From NCBI GenBank assembly GCA_033809515.1, contig JAPXLN010000002.1, positions 1-64,000 of the forward strand: a stretch of DNA of 64,000 nt, read 5' to 3'. Both the position numbers and the translations under genes were made by a program. The stretch is from JAPXLN01 sp033809515. Lineage in GTDB: Bacteria > Bacillota > Sulfobacillia > Fermentithermobacillales > Fermentithermobacillaceae. Within the stretch, counting starts at the first letter, position 1, and each line of letters starts with the position of its first letter. Below the pieces are notes generated by a model. That model was not told the DNA's origin, ran no database searches, and saw only the letters and a program-made list of their open reading frames with translations. This document shows positions 26,281 to 34,693 of the stretch, piece after piece.

Positions 26281-26914
26281 AATCAAAGTTGCACCATCGG
26301 TTCTGGCAGCTGATCCTCTATGCCTTGCAGAGGAGATTGCCACTGTCAAAGACGCCGGGGCCGATCTTTTGCATTTGGATATTATGGACGGGCATTTTGT
26401 GCCTAACCTAACTTTTGGGGTTGAGGCGGCCAGAAGGATGAAGCAGCTTGGCCTGCCTCTGGACATTCACCTGATGGTAGACTGTTTGGACTGGGCCATC
26501 TCTGCCTTTTCCGGGAGCGCTGAGTATCTTACCGTTCACGCCGAAGCCACCCCACACCTTCATAGAACGCTGCAGTACATCAAGAGCTTGGGGCTGAAGA
26601 GCGGCGTAGCTTTGAACCCATCCACTCCTCCTGATTTTCTGCCTTTTGTAGCAGACCAGGTGGATCTTGTGCTCATCATGACAGTAAACCCCGGTTGGGG
26701 AGGACAAGCTTTCATCCCTGAGATGGTTGATAAAGTATCATGGGTCAGAAGGTTCATAGTTGAACGCGGCCTTTCCGCTGAGATAGAAGTGGACGGAGGG
26801 GTTACAGCTGATAATGCCCGGATTCTCAGGGAGGCCGGAGCCTCGATTCTCGTTGCGGGTAGCTACGTTTTCAAGGCTGCCCACAGGCAGGCCGCCATTT
26901 CACGGCTGAGGTAA
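26273..26914 (+). CDS. rpe: Ribulose-phosphate 3-epimerase
   Basis: A 213-residue TIM-barrel enzyme interconverting ribulose 5-phosphate and xylulose 5-phosphate in the pentose phosphate pathway. Metal and substrate residues are visible in HLDIMDGHFVPN, LMV, VNPGWGGQ and EVDGGV. Full length and intact; ATG 26273 overlaps the rsgA end, so the pair is coupled. Confidence 0.95.
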   Translation: MSEIKVAPSVLAADPLCLAEEIATVKDAGADLLHLDIMDGHFVPNLTFGVEAARRMKQLGLPLDIHLMVDCLDWAISAFSGSAEYLTVHAEATPHLHRTLQYIKSLGLKSGVALNPSTPPDFLPFVADQVDLVLIMTVNPGWGGQAFIPEMVDKVSWVRRFIVERGLSAEIEVDGGVTADNARILREAGASILVAGSYVFKAAHRQAAISRLR

Positions 26915-26958
26915 GCACTTTGCTGTAAGTTGAATATAATGTCCCGGAAGATCACTTA

Positions 26959-27147
26959 GTGGTGAAGCGGGGACTGGACGTGAGGTTTAGAAGTCGGGGA
27001 GTTACTACAAGAACCATGACCGCTCTGGTGCTGGGGCTGGCGGGCGCCGTAATGTTTTTGGTTGCCTTACCGCCTTCGATGTTGTTGGCCCTGGCAGGCG
27101 GGGGACTTGTGGCCACAGCCTGGCTTATCCACAAAGGCGGTCTGTAG
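26959..27147 (+). CDS. Small predicted membrane protein, 62 aa
   Basis: A short frame with a basic N-terminus (about 20 residues) and two closely spaced hydrophobic stretches rich in Ala, Leu and Gly, ending in a basic tail, consistent with a two-helix hairpin in the membrane. GTG at 26959 is weakly supported: no clear ribosome site is visible. A TATAAT hexamer at 26935-26940 could be a -10 box, but there is no matching -35. It occupies the position where Bacillus has thiN, before spoVM. Family not recognised. Confidence 0.45.
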   Translation: MVKRGLDVRFRSRGVTTRTMTALVLGLAGAVMFLVALPPSMLLALAGGGLVATAWLIHKGGL

Positions 27148-27187
27148 CGGTCGGGGAGGGGGTGCATGGCGAACCTTCGCCAACCAC

Positions 27188-27271
27188 ATGAAAGTTCGCG
27201 TTCTGAGAGTTCCCAGGGCCCTATCGGGCGTAGTCAGAGCAATTCTGGCTCTTTTTGGATACAGGTCATAA
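27188..27271 (+). CDS. spoVM: Stage V sporulation protein M (SpoVM)
   Basis: A 27-residue peptide matching the B. subtilis SpoVM pattern: short basic N-terminus, VPRALSGVVRAILALF amphipathic helix and a basic end. SpoVM marks the forespore surface by sensing membrane curvature and anchors the coat ATPase SpoIVA. Position between rpe and rpmB is the expected one. The strong GGGGAGGGGG site lies unusually far upstream (about 25 bases), but GGCGA/TCGCC (27168-27181) can fold into a small hairpin between the site and the ATG, shortening the effective distance. Confidence 0.88.
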   Translation: MKVRVLRVPRALSGVVRAILALFGYRS

Positions 27272-27287
27272 AGCCCCTGGAATAGAT

Positions 27288-27330
27288 ACACCTCTCAAAG
27301 GATATTCCTTACAGAGAGGTGTTCTTCTTG
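27288..27330. terminator. Bidirectional terminator between spoVM and rpmB
   Basis: ACACCTCTC (27288-27296) pairs with GAGAGGTGT (27314-27322) and an inner AAGGA/TCCTT stem extends the fold; TTCTTCTT follows on plus. The genes on either side converge, so it can stop transcription from both. Confidence 0.75.
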
Positions 27331-27336
27331 ACCGAA

Positions 27337-27528
27337 CTAGCGAGTTGCCCGTTTGACTCTGCCTGTCTTAAGGCACTGAGTACAGACGTATATTCGACGA
27401 GCCGTGTCGCCCACCTTGACCCTTACCCTCTGAATGTTGGGGGACCACGTCCGGTTGGTCTTTATGTTAGAATGGCTTACGCGGTGACCATATGACTTAT
27501 CTTTGCCGCAAATCTCGCACCTTGGCAC
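27337..27528 (-). CDS. rpmB: Ribosomal protein bL28
   Basis: A 63-residue L28 of the cysteine-containing type: CEICGK near the N-terminus and CTQCLK near the C-terminus form a zinc site. The central RTWSPNIQRVRV is typical. GTG start at 27528 lies after AAGGAGG. As in Bacillus it is transcribed opposite to the yloU-fakA-recG genes that follow. Confidence 0.95.
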   Translation of the reverse strand: MPRCEICGKDKSYGHRVSHSNIKTNRTWSPNIQRVRVKVGDTARRIYVCTQCLKTGRVKRATR

Positions 27529-27567
27529 GTAGAACTACCTCCTTGAGTCGCTCCGTATGACCTATCC

Positions 27568-27576
27568 ATCTTAGCA
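27568..27576 (-). promoter_or_regulatory. Possible extended -10 promoter for rpmB
   Basis: On the minus strand TG-C-TAAGAT lies about 40 bases before the rpmB start. It fits an extended -10 element; the -35 region is weak. Confidence 0.35.
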
Positions 27577-27660
27577 CAGAAGACCAGGGAGGAAAAGAAG
27601 GTGTTTCCATAGAAATAGGGAGAATCCATTGAAAGGATCCGGTTATTCCCGGAAGGAAGG

Positions 27661-28050
27661 ATGGAAACCGTGTCACCTTTGACTGGAAAAGAACTGGAGA
27701 CCCAATTGGGGAAGCTCATTCTCTCTGATGAAGCTATAGCTACAATAGCCGGGGCCGCAGCTATCGAATGCTATGGAGTTGTGGGGATGGCCGGGCGCAA
27801 GATGACTGATGGTATCTACGAGCTCCTCCGTAAGGAGAACCTGTCGAGAGGGGTTGTTGTTTCGGTTGAAGGCGATGCCGTCTACATCGACATACACATA
27901 ATAGTCGGCTACGGGGTTCGCATATCCGAAGTTGCCCGGATGGTGGTGGACAAGGTCCGGTACACGGTGGAGAAGACTACGAGCCTTGAAGTCAAGAAAG
28001 TGACCGTGCATGTTCAAGGCATCAGGTTACTGGAAGGTTTGGGGAGTTGA
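27661..28050 (+). CDS. Asp23/Gls24 (YloU-type) envelope-stress family protein
   Basis: A 129-residue member of the DUF322/Asp23 family: GKLILSDEAIATIAGAAA, then GVVGMAG, and a C-terminal VNKVTVHVQGI-like segment. Such proteins associate with the membrane and their loss causes envelope stress in other species. ATG 27661 has GGAAGGAAGG close upstream. It precedes fakA by three bases, the conserved yloU-yloV pair. Confidence 0.92.
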   Translation: METVSPLTGKELETQLGKLILSDEAIATIAGAAAIECYGVVGMAGRKMTDGIYELLRKENLSRGVVVSVEGDAVYIDIHIIVGYGVRISEVARMVVDKVRYTVEKTTSLEVKKVTVHVQGIRLLEGLGS

Positions 28051-28053
28051 CCA

Positions 28054-29742
28054 ATGGCATATCAGGCGCTGAACGGGGACCTTTTTTGCAGCATGATGGT
28101 GTCTGCCAGGGAGTATCTCAACCGGTACAAGAATCAAGTAGATGCTCTGAACGTATTTCCCGTTCCTGACGGAGACACAGGAACTAACATGTACCTGACC
28201 ATTTCATCTGCAGTTGAGAGTTTGAAAGACATGGCCGGAATGAGCCTGGGAGAAGTGGCCCAGGAAGCCAGTCAGGGCGCCTTAATGGGCGCCCGGGGCA
28301 ATTCAGGGGTCATACTATCTCAGATATTTCGGGGCATTGCACGGGGATTTGCCGGCAAAGAGGAAGCGCGCCCTGAAGACATAGTGAAAGCACTGGATGA
28401 AGCTGTTACCACTGCGTACAAAGCAGTGATGAAGCCAGTTGAAGGCACTATCCTCACGGTACTGAGAGGCATGAGGGACGGTGCCCGGGGAGCATGCCAC
28501 CCGGAGGCGTCTGTGGACGACGTAATGATTGGGTGCCTAGCCAGAGGCAGAGAGGTTCTCGACAGAACCACCAATATGCTACCTGCGCTTAAGCAAGCGG
28601 GAGTTGTGGATGCCGGCGGCAAGGGACTTTTGTGTATCCTTGAAGGAGCTCTGCAAACGCTCCAGCAGGAGCCCGGGGTTAGGTCAGTGGGCAGCATTGC
28701 CGCCCCAGAGGTTGAGATAGCCGTGCCCGGTCATGAGCCGGAGGTTTCTGAGATAACCTACCCGTACGATACGCAGCTCTTAATTGCCGGCGAGGGTCTT
28801 CCCATTGATGAGATCCGGAGGAAGCTGGAGGCCTACGGTGACTCGTTGTTGGTGGTAGGACAGGAAACGCTGGTGAGAGTTCATATTCACACAGGGGTGC
28901 CCGGAGAGGTTCTGACCCTGTGTCAGCAGTACGGAAGCTTGTCACAGGTAACAGTAGACAACATGGTGGAACAGTCTGTGGCAGCGCGCAGTGCCCGCCA
29001 GCTTCTTAACGCTTCAGGGAGCGGAGCCTCCTTCGACAGGCCTGTGTATGTGCCTGCGGTTACGGAACAGCCAGGCCAGATGAAGGAAACAGGCATTGTC
29101 TCGGTTGCCACCGGTCAAGGGCTGAAGGATATCATGCGAAGCCTTGGATGCGACCTGGTCATCGACGGCGGAAGCACAATGAACCCTTCAACCCAGGAAC
29201 TGGCATCAGCAGTGAAAACCGTGAACGCCAAGAGAATCATCTTCATGCCCAACAACGGCAACATATTTCTTGCGGCCAAGCAGGCCAAGAAACTCACCGG
29301 AAGAACAATGTACATTGTGCCTTCCAAGACTATTCCCCAGGGTATTTCCGCCCTTTTATCTCTCAACCTCAATGAAGATATGAAGTCGAATCTCAAGAGA
29401 ACGTCCCGTGCAATCAAGCGAGTAAAGACAGGAGAGGTGACTTTCTCAGCAAGAGACGGCAAGTTTGGCAAGCATGTTATGAAGCGAGGGGACATTTTGG
29501 GGTTGATTGACGGCAAGGTTGAGATTGTTGGCTCCGACCCTGAGAGTGTTCTTCTGTCTGTAGTCCGGAGCATGGTCAAAGACGGCGATGAGATCGTCAC
29601 AGTCTATTACGGCGAGGAAGTTGACCATTCCCGCGCTGAGTCTGTGGCCAATAGTCTGCGAGAGGCCCTTGGTCCTGAGGTTGAAGTAGAGGTTCACAGC
29701 GGGGGTCAGCCCCTGTACTACTACATCGTCTCTGCGGAATAG
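28054..29742 (+). CDS. fakA: Fatty acid kinase subunit A (YloV, DAK2 domain)
   Basis: A 562-residue protein with an N-terminal DhaL/DAK2 ATP-binding domain (NVFPVPDGDTGTNM with the Mg-binding Asp39 and Asp41, GARGNSGVILSQ), a central EDD-like domain and a C-terminal DUF1949-type part. FakA phosphorylates fatty acids held by a DegV/FakB carrier to give acyl-phosphate for phospholipid synthesis. A DegV protein that could serve as partner is encoded in the fatty acid operon at 40.4 kb. Sits between yloU and recG as in Bacillus. Confidence 0.92.
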   Translation: MAYQALNGDLFCSMMVSAREYLNRYKNQVDALNVFPVPDGDTGTNMYLTISSAVESLKDMAGMSLGEVAQEASQGALMGARGNSGVILSQIFRGIARGFAGKEEARPEDIVKALDEAVTTAYKAVMKPVEGTILTVLRGMRDGARGACHPEASVDDVMIGCLARGREVLDRTTNMLPALKQAGVVDAGGKGLLCILEGALQTLQQEPGVRSVGSIAAPEVEIAVPGHEPEVSEITYPYDTQLLIAGEGLPIDEIRRKLEAYGDSLLVVGQETLVRVHIHTGVPGEVLTLCQQYGSLSQVTVDNMVEQSVAARSARQLLNASGSGASFDRPVYVPAVTEQPGQMKETGIVSVATGQGLKDIMRSLGCDLVIDGGSTMNPSTQELASAVKTVNAKRIIFMPNNGNIFLAAKQAKKLTGRTMYIVPSKTIPQGISALLSLNLNEDMKSNLKRTSRAIKRVKTGEVTFSARDGKFGKHVMKRGDILGLIDGKVEIVGSDPESVLLSVVRSMVKDGDEIVTVYYGEEVDHSRAESVANSLREALGPEVEVEVHSGGQPLYYYIVSAE

Positions 29743-29744
29743 CT

Positions 29745-31820
29745 ATGAGGAAATGCCTGGAAGACGCCGTTCGCTACGTGAAGGGTGTAGGGCCCAAGCG
29801 CTCTATCCTTCTTGAGGATCTTGGCATCCTTACGGTTAGGGACCTTCTTGATTACCTCCCTTTCCGGATTGAGGATTTCTCGAAAGTTTCATCTATTGGG
29901 AGCCTTTGTGCCGGTGAGAGCGCCACTGTGCGCGGAGCTGTGCAGTCTTCCGGCTTTGTAGGCAGCCAAAGAGGGCGAGCCTTCAGGGTTGCGGTGACAG
30001 ACGGCACAGGTTTGCTTTACCTGGTCTGGTATAACGCCGCCTTTATGTACGGCGCCTTGAGACAAGGCGACCATGTGCTGGCATCAGGAAAGGTCGAATG
30101 GCGGCGCGGCGCCCTGGAAATGGCTCACCCGACATTCCGGAAAATCCCCAGCCACGAGGTAGCGGAGTCTGGTCCCGTAATACCTGTTTACCACGCAACC
30201 GCAGGGCTTTCGTCTTCCCAGATAGCAGCTATAGTCCGAAACGCCCTTGAGGAATATCTGCCTCTTGTAGACATTACTGTACCGCCTAACCTTGCAGAAG
30301 GTGAGGGCCTGCCCTCTGAACGAGAAGCCTATATGCATGTTCACAGGCCCGCCTCACCTTCCCAATGGCACCGGGGCATGAAAACTTTCGCCTTCAGGGA
30401 AATGTTCTACCTGCAGCTGGCTGTTCAACTGCTGAGAAGAGAAGCGAAAACGTCCAAAGGGCCCGGTCCTTTCCTGGATTTTGGGCTGGCTGACAGGTTT
30501 ATCAGGGAATTGCCTTTCGCCTTGACCAGGGCCCAGGAGAAAGCTGTGGCCGACATTAGGAATGACCTCTCACAGAACAAGGTCATGAACAGGCTTCTCC
30601 AGGGAGACGTTGGCAGCGGCAAGACAGTAGTTGCCATGTATGCGCTCCTGGCGGCCGCAGGCAGCGGTTTCCAGGGGGCTTTTCTGGCGCCTACAGAGAT
30701 TTTGGCCAGGCAGCATCGAACCACCTTTCAGTCTCTGGCAAAGGATCTTGTTAGGGTGGGGTATCTTACAGGGGCTGTAACAGGACCTGAGAGAGAGGCA
30801 GTTCTTGACGGGCTAAGGGAAGGGAGGATAGACATCTTAATCGGTACCCATGCAATGCTTCAGGGGAACATTGTCTGGCGAAAACTTGGTGTGGCAGTCA
30901 CCGACGAGCAGCATAGGTTTGGGGTTAAGCAACGGCTTGCCTTGCCTGAGCAGACAGAAGGGCCGTCCCCGCATGTGCTTGTTATGAGCGCCACTCCGAT
31001 ACCTCGTTCCCTGGCTCTCACTCTGTACGGAGACCTTGACATTACGGTTCTGGACGTCATGCCTGAAGGCCGCATGCCCCCTGAAACGGTCCTTCTGCGG
31101 CCGGCCAACAGCTACAGGGCCTACAGAAAGGTCAGAGAGGAAGTATTCAGAGGTCATCAGGCCTATGTGGTATGTCCGGTCATACGCGAGGGCAAGACGT
31201 CCAGAAAGTCTGCTGAAGAGGTGTTTGAGAACCTGCGGCGGGGCAGCCTTAAGGGCTTGCGAATAGGGCTTATCCACGGAGCAATGGCTCGGACGGCATC
31301 TGAAGCTGTTATGGAGGATTTTGTCTTTGGCCGGCTGGATGTCCTGGTATCGACTACCCTTGTTGAAGTGGGAGTTGATGTGCCTAACGCCACGTGCATG
31401 GTTGTGGAAGACGCAGGGTCGTTTGGCCTGGCAACTTTGCACCAGTTGCGTGGGCGGGTCGGTCGCAGCAGGCACAAGGCCTACTGCTTTCTGATTGCAC
31501 AGGAAGAGCAGGGCAGAGCATCAGAAGAGCGGTTGGCCGCCCTTACTCGCATAACTGATGGGTTTGCTTTGGCCGAGATGGATCTCAAACTGCGGGGTCC
31601 CGGCCAATTCTTTGGAACCAGGCAGCACGGACAGGCGGATCTGGCTGCAGCCTTGGTCGATTGCCAGGTATCGCTGGATCTGATCATGAGGGCAAGGGAA
31701 AGCGCTCAGCAAGCTCTGAACCTCATGGACAGAGGCGAAGCCGGATATTGGGGAGAAGCTCTCCTCGGCGAGGTAAGGCGCAAATTCGGGGATGTCTTCT
31801 CCTACAGTATGTCCCGGTAA
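29745..31820 (+). CDS. recG: ATP-dependent DNA helicase RecG
   Basis: A 691-residue branch-migration helicase that remodels stalled forks and Holliday junctions. The N-terminal wedge OB domain is followed by two RecA-like domains with QGDVGSGKT (Walker A), DEQHRFG (Walker B box), SATPIPRS and QLRGRVGRS. All helicase motifs are intact, in contrast to the PriA homologue in this window. ATG 29745 is three bases after fakA. Confidence 0.95.
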   Translation: MRKCLEDAVRYVKGVGPKRSILLEDLGILTVRDLLDYLPFRIEDFSKVSSIGSLCAGESATVRGAVQSSGFVGSQRGRAFRVAVTDGTGLLYLVWYNAAFMYGALRQGDHVLASGKVEWRRGALEMAHPTFRKIPSHEVAESGPVIPVYHATAGLSSSQIAAIVRNALEEYLPLVDITVPPNLAEGEGLPSEREAYMHVHRPASPSQWHRGMKTFAFREMFYLQLAVQLLRREAKTSKGPGPFLDFGLADRFIRELPFALTRAQEKAVADIRNDLSQNKVMNRLLQGDVGSGKTVVAMYALLAAAGSGFQGAFLAPTEILARQHRTTFQSLAKDLVRVGYLTGAVTGPEREAVLDGLREGRIDILIGTHAMLQGNIVWRKLGVAVTDEQHRFGVKQRLALPEQTEGPSPHVLVMSATPIPRSLALTLYGDLDITVLDVMPEGRMPPETVLLRPANSYRAYRKVREEVFRGHQAYVVCPVIREGKTSRKSAEEVFENLRRGSLKGLRIGLIHGAMARTASEAVMEDFVFGRLDVLVSTTLVEVGVDVPNATCMVVEDAGSFGLATLHQLRGRVGRSRHKAYCFLIAQEEQGRASEERLAALTRITDGFALAEMDLKLRGPGQFFGTRQHGQADLAAALVDCQVSLDLIMRARESAQQALNLMDRGEAGYWGEALLGEVRRKFGDVFSYSMSR

Positions 31821-31852
31821 TGAACGAAGAGACAGACGCCTTGAGGCCGATC

Positions 31853-32791
31853 CTACTGGAGGTAGTCCAGCATCTCCTCTTCGGTTATGGCAGGTTGAGT
31901 AGCTTTGTTAATGGCACCGGCCAGGAGCTTAGACATCTCCATAATCTCCATATCAATGTCTTTGGTAGTAACCATGAGATCTGCAAGGTCCTGGCTGATG
32001 AAATCGTGAACTGAGTCCAGGGTTGCCATGGCATGGGGGTTGTAGCGATGGAAATATGCTTCAAGCACATCGGCCCCTATGGCGGCCCCTGACACCACTG
32101 TAGGCACACCTACAGCTACCACGGGTATCCCAAGAGACTCACGGTTTATGCCAGGCCTCTTATTACCCACTCCCGAACCCGGTTGAATGCCTGTATCGGC
32201 AATCTGAATGGTGGTCATGAGCCTTGCAGGTGAGCGGGCGGCCAGTGCATCTACTGTGATCACAAGCTGGGGCCTGATCTGCTCAACGATCCCCTTGATA
32301 ATATCTATGGTTTCCATGCCTGTTATGCCCAGAACGCCTGGGGAGATAGCTGCCACGGGATTGAGCCTGCCGCCAAGCTCCTGAGGGACGTACTCTCTGA
32401 TGTTTCTGGTGATCATAAGCTGGGAGATCACCTTTGGTCCCAGGGCGTCCGGAGTGGCCTGCCAGTTGCCCAGGCCTACAATAAGTACGTCGCCCTGTTT
32501 GGGCAGGTCTGCCAGGGCAGTCAGTTCCCGGGCCACGACTGCGGCCACCTTCTTGAGAGTCGCCCTGTTGCGGTAGCGCAGTTCAGGGCACTCAAGCGTG
32601 AAGTAACGCCCGGGAGGTTTCCCTATCTGGGCTGCCGCTTCAGGCGAAGTTACCTGCACTCTGGTGAGTTTCATCCCGTTTTGACTCTCTTCTCTGACAG
32701 TAAGTCCCGGTACTGAGCCGGCTCTTTCTCCGGCCATGGCGGTCCGTTCAAGGGCCAGGTCGGTCCTTGGGTTGTCCTGCAGGTACATCAT
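31853..32791 (-). CDS. gpr: Germination protease GPR
   Basis: A 312-residue aspartic-type spore protease that degrades small acid-soluble proteins during germination. The signature VGLGNWQATPDALGP (about 105-119) and the SVGTKRPGI-like GVGNKRPGINRESLG are present. GPR is made as a zymogen cleaved before TDLAxE; here RTDLALE starts at residue 9, so the propeptide is shorter than the 15 residues of the Bacillus enzyme. The start has GGGGAGGATCC upstream. Converges with recG. Confidence 0.94.
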   Translation of the reverse strand: MMYLQDNPRTDLALERTAMAGERAGSVPGLTVREESQNGMKLTRVQVTSPEAAAQIGKPPGRYFTLECPELRYRNRATLKKVAAVVARELTALADLPKQGDVLIVGLGNWQATPDALGPKVISQLMITRNIREYVPQELGGRLNPVAAISPGVLGITGMETIDIIKGIVEQIRPQLVITVDALAARSPARLMTTIQIADTGIQPGSGVGNKRPGINRESLGIPVVAVGVPTVVSGAAIGADVLEAYFHRYNPHAMATLDSVHDFISQDLADLMVTTKDIDMEIMEMSKLLAGAINKATQPAITEEEMLDYLQ

Positions 32792-32841
32792 TTTTGGATC
32801 CTCCCCGGAAGTTTTTCTTTGGATTTCTGAAACTGTTCCGG

Positions 32842-32850
32842 TGCTATACT
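32842..32850 (+). promoter_or_regulatory. Extended -10 promoter for the DMT-type gene
   Basis: TG-C-TATACT lies about 40 bases before the gene start in the divergent region with gpr and fits an extended -10 element; a TTGGAT is at 32819 but the spacing of 20 is long. Confidence 0.45.
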
Positions 32851-32888
32851 ACCCAGGATAACCGGGTAAGTATGTTCTTGTCGGGGGG

Positions 32889-33335
32889 ATGAGCTTGCGC
32901 TTAGTTGCACTGGGCATAGCAGGGCTCTCGGGGGTATCCATGGCGTTGCAGGGGGCCCTTAACGCGGTCTTAGGCAAGAAGGTCGGTTCTTTTGAGGCGG
33001 CATTTCTGGTGCATCTAACAGGTTCGATTATTCTAGCCGTTATTCTTCTTACAGGGATGTCTCAGGGGCAGCTCAAGGCCGCAAGTTCTGCTCCCTGGTG
33101 GTCTTTCCTGGGAGGTCCTCTCAGTGTGCTGATCATATGGGGTGTCCTGTCCAGCATTGGAAAGGTAGGGGTGGGTTTTGCCACTACTGCCATTGTTGCA
33201 GCTCAGATCACCGCCGCGCTAGTCCTTGACATGTTTGGGATCACCGGCGAAAAGGTTCCCTTGGACATGTGGAAAGGTCTTGGCGCGGTCCTCTTTGTTT
33301 TGGGGGCGTATCTTTTGCTTCGCCGTACAGGGTAG
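32889..33335 (+). CDS. Small DMT-superfamily membrane protein (DUF606/YdcZ type)
   Basis: A 148-residue protein with five hydrophobic segments, starting with the SGVSMALQGALNAVLGK motif typical of DUF606 members of the drug/metabolite transporter superfamily. These usually act as half-size or paired transporters with unknown substrates. GGGGGG touches the ATG at 32889, so the TTG at 32895, six bases after it, may be the real start. Divergent from gpr. Confidence 0.8.
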   Translation: MSLRLVALGIAGLSGVSMALQGALNAVLGKKVGSFEAAFLVHLTGSIILAVILLTGMSQGQLKAASSAPWWSFLGGPLSVLIIWGVLSSIGKVGVGFATTAIVAAQITAALVLDMFGITGEKVPLDMWKGLGAVLFVLGAYLLLRRTG

Positions 33336-33410
33336 TCTTCAGGGGTAATGAGAAGGTATTTGCTGCCTGCTCAAAGAAGTGATCACCTGTAAGAGAGGTA
33401 TGAGCGCGAA

Positions 33411-33440
33411 AAAATGCCGCTTCTTTTCGGAAGCGGCATT
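33411..33440 (-). terminator. Strong rho-independent terminator on the minus strand without an obvious gene
   Basis: AATGCCGCTTC (33413-33423) and GAAGCGGCATT (33430-33440) form a perfect 11-bp stem; on the minus strand it is followed by a run of six T from the A-rich 33407-33414. On plus no T run follows. No minus-strand gene is visible between here and coaD; the 120 bases to the right also hold a GGGACAGCC/GGCTGT-CCC stem (33472-33494), so a small RNA on minus is possible. Confidence 0.65.
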
Positions 33441-33584
33441 GGGAGAGGAGAAACCGGAGGAAGAGCCTGTTGGGACAGCCTCACGGCTGTGCCCTGACTC
33501 TCGATGATTACTATGGACAAATCCGGTCTGACTTATACACTATTTACGGGAGAGGTTTTCTCAATTTGATTGGAGGATTGTCCT

Positions 33585-34094
33585 TTGTCTAGAGCAGTGT
33601 ATCCCGGCAGTTTTGACCCACCGACTTACGGGCACCTTGACATCATCGAAAGAGCATCCCGCAGTTTCGAGGCTCTTAAGGTGGTTGTATTTGAGAACGT
33701 TCAAAAAGATCCCATGTTTACCGTTGAGGAACGAGTCTCATTGCTAAAAGACGCCTGTGCTCACCTTCCCAACGTTGAGGTGGAGTCTTCTTACGGACTT
33801 CTGGTGGACTATGCTTGTGCTAACGACATAAACATTGTTGTCAAAGGGCTCAGAGCGGTGTCCGATTTTGATTTTGAGTTCAAGATGGCGCTTATGAACA
33901 AGAAGCTGGCTCCGGAGATCGAGACCGTCTTTATGATAACGTCACTGAAGTACCTTTATTTGAGTTCCAGCCTGGTCAAGGAAGTGGCGTACTACGGCGG
34001 TTGCATACAGGAGCTTGTACCCCCGCAGGTCGCAAAGAAAGTCTTCGCGCGAGTTCAGGCGGAAAAGAACAGCAAAACCAGCAAAGGGGTCTGA
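33585..34094 (+). CDS. coaD: Phosphopantetheine adenylyltransferase
   Basis: A 169-residue nucleotidyltransferase making dephospho-CoA from phosphopantetheine and ATP. The N-terminal [16 protein letters not shown] with the (T/H)xGH motif, [14 protein letters not shown], and YLSSSLVKE are characteristic. TTG 33585 gives the usual [12 protein letters not shown] start and follows GGAGG by seven bases. Its stop overlaps the next ATG. The rsmD gene that often lies between recG and coaD is absent here. Confidence 0.94.
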   Translation: MSRAVYPGSFDPPTYGHLDIIERASRSFEALKVVVFENVQKDPMFTVEERVSLLKDACAHLPNVEVESSYGLLVDYACANDINIVVKGLRAVSDFDFEFKMALMNKKLAPEIETVFMITSLKYLYLSSSLVKEVAYYGGCIQELVPPQVAKKVFARVQAEKNSKTSKGV

Positions 34095-34693
34095 TGGCGG
34101 TGGTAAACATGGATGTTATGGATATTCTTGATAAGCTTGATGAGTACCTCTCAGAGTGCGCAAGACTGCCTCTTGTGGGAAAACTCGTTGTTGACGAGGA
34201 CGAAGTGTTCAACCTTATTGACGACCTGAGAGCAGCTTTGCCGAAAGAATTGGAGCAGGCCCGTTGGGTGCTGAAACAGCGTGAAGAGATACTGCAGGAT
34301 GCCCAGAAGCAGCGAGAGGACATGATCAAAGATGCTCAAGGGCAGATAGCCGCTATTGCATCTGAATCGGTTATTGCCAGAGAGGCCAGGGCTCAGGCCG
34401 ACGGCCTTATGGGCAAGGCCAAGGAGGTGGCCCTGGAGATTAACAGGGGCGCCAGGGAGTATGCAGACGGGGTACTGGAACGGATTGAGAGAGTGCTGGA
34501 AGAGCTGCTTGAGACGACCAGGAGAGATAGGCAGCAGCTGGTGCCGGAACCTTCCGAACAAGATACTGAGGCCGCTGCGAGCACAGGTGATCTTTCCAGA
34601 GCAAGTGAAGAGCTCTATGAAGACTATGAGGAAGAGGACGACCAGGGCCTGGTAGCTTTCAAGAGACGGAGACGGGATAGGGTCAGGCCGTAA
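34094..34693 (+). CDS. Coiled-coil protein resembling ATP synthase b subunit, coaD-linked
   Basis: A 199-residue soluble protein. After an N-terminal helical region with LVVDEDEVFNLIDDLRAALP, residues about 50-150 are a long charged coiled coil (REEILQDAQKQREDMIKDA) like the b subunit of ATP synthase or DivIVA-type proteins; the end is acidic then strongly basic (KRRRRDR). Genes of this kind are common between coaD and ylbJ in anaerobic Bacillota. ATG 34094 overlaps the coaD stop. Function unknown. Confidence 0.75.
   Translation: MAVVNMDVMDILDKLDEYLSECARLPLVGKLVVDEDEVFNLIDDLRAALPKELEQARWVLKQREEILQDAQKQREDMIKDAQGQIAAIASESVIAREARAQADGLMGKAKEVALEINRGAREYADGVLERIERVLEELLETTRRDRQQLVPEPSEQDTEAAASTGDLSRASEELYEDYEEEDDQGLVAFKRRRRDRVRP

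Noticed and set aside
27062..27187. N-terminal extension of SpoVM
   Set aside because: The in-frame extension overlaps the preceding small gene and has no relation to SpoVM; the 27-residue form matches the family length.
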